Part shown: positions 5,334-6,623 of the stretch, in pieces
Layout of the letters: the number at the start of each line of letters is the position of its first letter
How positions within the stretch are numbered: position 1 is the stretch's first letter
NCBI GenBank assembly: GCA_050942995.1
Contig: JBMNOI010000166.1
Coordinates: forward strand, 1-6,623
DNA from: JBMNOI01 sp050942995
GTDB lineage: Bacteria > Chloroflexota > Anaerolineae > UBA1429
Reading direction: 5' to 3'
DNA: 6,623 nt
The notes under the pieces: model-generated
The model's input: only the letters and a program-made list of their open reading frames with translations
Database searches by the model: none
What the model was told of the DNA's origin: nothing
Made by a program: the position numbers and the translations under genes

Positions 5334-5582
5334 ATGCCGCGCAAAGTAATGGACGGTCGTGTCGTAAGCGACAAGATGCAAAAGACGGTGGTGGTCGAGG
5401 TTGTGACGACCAGGCGCCACCTGCTATACCACAAGGTCATGCGCCAGAGCAAAAAGTTCATGGCTCATGACGAAGAGGGCACCTGCCGGGAGGGCGATTT
5501 CGTGCGAATCGAAGAGTCTCGCCCCATGAGCCGCCGGAAGCGTTGGCGCGTGATCGAGGTGCTGGATCGGGCCGGCCTGTAG
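5334..5582 (+). CDS. rpsQ: Small ribosomal subunit protein S17 (uS17)
   Basis: S17 is an OB-fold protein that binds 16S rRNA early in 30S-body assembly. The 82-residue product matches the family length. It carries GRVVSDKMQKTVVVEV (residues 8-23), the first OB-fold strands; YHKVMRQSKKFMAHDEEG (32-49); and GDFVRIEESRPMSRRKRWRV (55-74), which is the diagnostic signature of S17. The ATG at 5334 is served by GGAGGTG (5318-5324), located inside the end of rpmC, with a 9-nt gap. It is the last gene of the classical S10 cluster and is followed by an 84-nt spacer before rplN. Confidence 0.98.
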   Translation: MPRKVMDGRVVSDKMQKTVVVEVVTTRRHLLYHKVMRQSKKFMAHDEEGTCREGDFVRIEESRPMSRRKRWRVIEVLDRAGL

Positions 5583-5597
5583 TCGGGCGGTCTGAGG

Positions 5598-5635
5598 CGC
5601 CGGTGCGCTTCCAGGGTGTGACCCAGGAGCCGGCG
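5598..5635 (+). promoter_or_regulatory. Two-part stem-loop at the S10/spc junction
   Basis: CGCCGG (5598-5603) is the reverse complement of CCGGCG (5630-5635). Inside it, TCC-A-GGGT (5610-5617) pairs with ACCC-A-GGA (5621-5628) across one A-A mismatch, closed by the loop GTG. A six-base bulge on the left (5604-5609) faces a single G (5629) on the right, giving a lopsided internal loop. It ends about 19 nt before the weak rplN Shine-Dalgarno. There is no T-run, so no terminator is called. In E. coli this same gene junction separates two operons. The pairing is seen; a regulatory role is inferred. Confidence 0.5.
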
Positions 5636-5666
5636 GATCTATCTCAGGAAGATGGGATGACGAAAG

Positions 5667-6035
5667 ATGATTCAAGCGTTTACCAGGCTCAAAGTGGCCG
5701 ACAACACGGGCGCGCGCGAGATCATGTGCATCAAGGTGCTGGGAGGTTCCAAGCGCCAGTATGCCGGCGTGGGTGATATCATCATCGCCTCGGTCAAAGA
5801 GGCCAACCCCGGTGGGTCGGTGAAAAAGAAGGACGTAGTGCGTGCTGTGGTGGTGCGTACGGCCAAAGAGTACGGCCGCCCCGATGGCTCCCACATTCGG
5901 TTCGATGATAACGCTGCCGTCATTCTCGATGCGGCGCAGAACCCGCGTGGCACACGCATCTTTGGCCCCGTGGCACGTGAGCTTCGCGAGCGAGGCTTTA
6001 TGCGCATCATTTCGCTCTCGCCCGAGGTGCTTTAG
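5667..6035 (+). CDS. rplN: Large ribosomal subunit protein L14 (uL14)
   Basis: L14 is a beta-barrel protein at the subunit interface, forming bridges to the 30S subunit and contacting L19; the silencing factor RsfS binds it. The 122-residue length is exactly that of most bacterial L14 proteins. It begins MIQAFTRLKVADNTGARE, continues CIKVLGGSKRQYAGVGDII (residues 21-39), and has the family signature RPDGSHIRFDDNAAVI (71-86), followed by GTRIFGPVARELRERGFMRI (95-114). The ATG at 5667 follows only a weak purine tract (GGGATGA, 5654-5660, overlapping an out-of-frame ATG at 5657), weaker than at the neighbouring genes. It heads the spc portion of the cluster. Confidence 0.98.
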   Translation: MIQAFTRLKVADNTGAREIMCIKVLGGSKRQYAGVGDIIIASVKEANPGGSVKKKDVVRAVVVRTAKEYGRPDGSHIRFDDNAAVILDAAQNPRGTRIFGPVARELRERGFMRIISLSPEVL

Positions 6036-6037
6036 CG

Positions 6038-6058
6038 GCTGATCGGTGCACCATCGGC
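6038..6058 (+). other. Bulged stem-loop between rplN and rplX
   Basis: GCTGAT (6038-6043) pairs with ATCGGC (6053-6058; one G-T pair), and after a single bulged C (6044) GG (6045-6046) pairs with CC (6051-6052), closed by TGCA. It starts three bases after the rplN stop and lies 15 nt before the rplX Shine-Dalgarno GAGGAG (6074-6079). A single-base bulge in a short stem is a common feature of protein-binding RNA hairpins, but no binding partner can be named. Confidence 0.4.
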
Positions 6059-6085
6059 AGAGACGGTAGCGACGAGGAGCAGGTA

Positions 6086-6406
6086 ATGAAGAGGAAAATC
6101 AAAAAGGGCGATACCGTTGAGGTGATCAGCGGTGACGATAAGGGGATGCGGGGCACGGTGCACACGGTCTTTCCTAAGGAAGGGCGGGTGACGGTTTCCG
6201 GTGTGAATATGGTGAAAAAGCACCAGCGACGCACCGGCGACGTGCGCACGCAGTTTGGCATCATCGAGCGCGAGGCCCCTATCAACGTGTCGAACGTTGC
6301 GCTGGTCTGCCCGCATTGTGACAGGCCTACCCGGGTGGGCTATCGGATCGCGTCAGACGGCACCAAGTCGCGCATTTGCCGTCGCTGCGATGAAGTGGTG
6401 GACTAG
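6086..6406 (+). CDS. rplX: Large ribosomal subunit protein L24 (uL24), four-cysteine form
   Basis: L24 is one of the initiators of 50S assembly, binding the 5' region of 23S rRNA near the tunnel exit. The 106-residue product opens with a KOW motif, IKKGDTVEVISGDDKGMRGT (residues 5-24), followed by VNMVKKHQR (40-48). The C-terminal part has Cys75 and Cys78 (CPHC) and Cys98 and Cys101 (CRRC), a pattern suited to binding a zinc ion. E. coli L24 lacks these cysteines, but many other bacteria keep the CPKC...CKKC form, so this is a known variant and not new. The ATG at 6086 follows GAGGAG with a 6-nt gap. It lies between rplN and rplE in the standard spc order. Confidence 0.98.
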   Translation: MKRKIKKGDTVEVISGDDKGMRGTVHTVFPKEGRVTVSGVNMVKKHQRRTGDVRTQFGIIEREAPINVSNVALVCPHCDRPTRVGYRIASDGTKSRICRRCDEVVD

Positions 6407-6407
6407 T

Positions 6408-6423
6408 CGGCCGGCGCGGGCCG
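6408..6423 (+). other. Short GC stem-loop between rplX and rplE
   Basis: CGGCC (6408-6412) and GGCCG (6419-6423) form a 5-bp stem with the loop GGCGCG, two bases after the rplX stop and 17 nt before the rplE Shine-Dalgarno GAGGAG (6441-6446). In E. coli the S8 repressor site lies around the rplE start, but this short stem is not recognisably an S8 site. Confidence 0.35.
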
Positions 6424-6454
6424 TACACGGGCAGGCGACCGAGGAGTGTAAAGT

Positions 6455-6623
6455 ATGGCGAGGTTGAAGGACCTATATCGTGAAGAGATCGTTCCGGCAA
6501 TGATGGAACGCTTCTCGTATAGCAACGTGATGGAAGTACCGCGCCTGGAAAAGGTCGTGGTGAATGTCGGCCTGGGTGAGGCGTTGCAGGATCCCAAGGC
6601 ACTGGACGCGGCGAGCCGCGACA
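6455..6623 (+). CDS. rplE: Large ribosomal subunit protein L5 (uL5), N-terminal part (partial)
   Basis: L5 binds 5S rRNA and forms an intersubunit bridge with S13 in the 30S head. The first 56 codons are present before the window ends. They read MARLKDLYREEIVPAMMERF, then NVMEVPRLEKVVVNVGLGEA (residues 24-43), ending DPKALDAASRD. The MEVPRLEKVVVNVG block is the family signature. The ATG at 6455 has GAGGAG (6441-6446) 8 nt upstream. The gene follows rplX by 48 nt in the standard spc order; rpsN or rpsZ and rpsH are expected next, beyond the window. Confidence 0.97.
   Translation, partial: MARLKDLYREEIVPAMMERFSYSNVMEVPRLEKVVVNVGLGEALQDPKALDAASRD

Noticed and set aside
5618..5644. Possible promoter (GTGACC and CTATCT) before rplN, where E. 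coli has the spc promoter
   Set aside because: Both hexamers match the consensus poorly, the spacing is about 15 nt, and the first overlaps a likely stem-loop.
5543..5776. A 77-codon open frame spanning the rpsQ-rplN spacer, including an ATG at 5657 beside the rplN start
   Set aside because: It overlaps rpsQ and rplN out of frame, its second half is the shifted reading of L14, and nothing in it looks conserved. The ATG at 5657 could cause minor leaky initiation but there is no evidence.
6269..6406. The four-cysteine tail of L24 considered as an unusual fused zinc ribbon
   Set aside because: The CPxC...CxxC tail is a known, widespread form of bacterial L24; E. coli is the version that lost it.

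Overview
The window is a stretch of bacterial core genome: the end of the str operon (tuf) running straight into the S10 and spc ribosomal-protein clusters. Every gene is on the + strand in the order tuf(end)-rpsJ-rplC-rplD-rplW-rplB-rpsS-rplV-rpsC-rplP-rpmC-rpsQ-rplN-rplX-rplE(start). The order is the standard bacterial one with no insertion, loss, pseudogene or mobile element. The DNA is visibly GC-rich. The L2 sequence around DHPHGGGEG with its PTPWGKP-like tail (GMPGPKTPWGKP), the S10 segment RSPFIDRDSREALEIRTHKR, the four-cysteine L24 and the direct tuf-rpsJ junction fit a Chloroflexota-type bacterium (Anaerolineae or relatives). That placement is a judgement from recalled family sequences, not a search, and is only moderately secure.

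Layout: 1-100 is the last 32 codons of EF-Tu. 160-3568 holds S10, L3, L4, L23, L2 and S19, separated by 51-116 nt spacers. 3642-5582 holds L22, S3, L16, L29 and S17. From rpsC to rpsQ the genes are packed tightly (1-nt gap, 4-nt ATGA overlap, 3-nt gap), which suggests translational coupling. 5667-6623 is the start of the spc part: L14, L24 and the first 56 codons of L5. No rho-independent terminator (GC stem plus T-run) and no convincing sigma-70 promoter is visible anywhere, including at the str/S10 (101-159) and S10/spc (5583-5666) junctions, so one long transcript is the simplest reading. No gap exceeds 116 nt.

The products work together as parts of one machine. L3, L4, L2 and L16 shape the peptidyl-transferase region, and L4, L22, L23, L24 and L29 line or surround the exit tunnel. 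S3 and S10 sit in the 30S head with S19, S17 is an early 30S-body protein, and L14 and L5 lie at subunit interfaces. EF-Tu delivers aminoacyl-tRNA.

I found no new gene system. What merits a second look is at the RNA level. Ten of the eleven spacers longer than 30 nt contain a complementary pair of segments able to form a stem-loop ahead of the next gene's ribosome binding site. The most distinctive is before rpsJ: an 8-bp perfect stem lies between a very strong Shine-Dalgarno sequence and a start codon 44 nt away, and folding would bring the two close together. Also notable are a two-part stem at the S10/spc junction, a 10-bp stem before rpsS, and a TTG start on rpsC.
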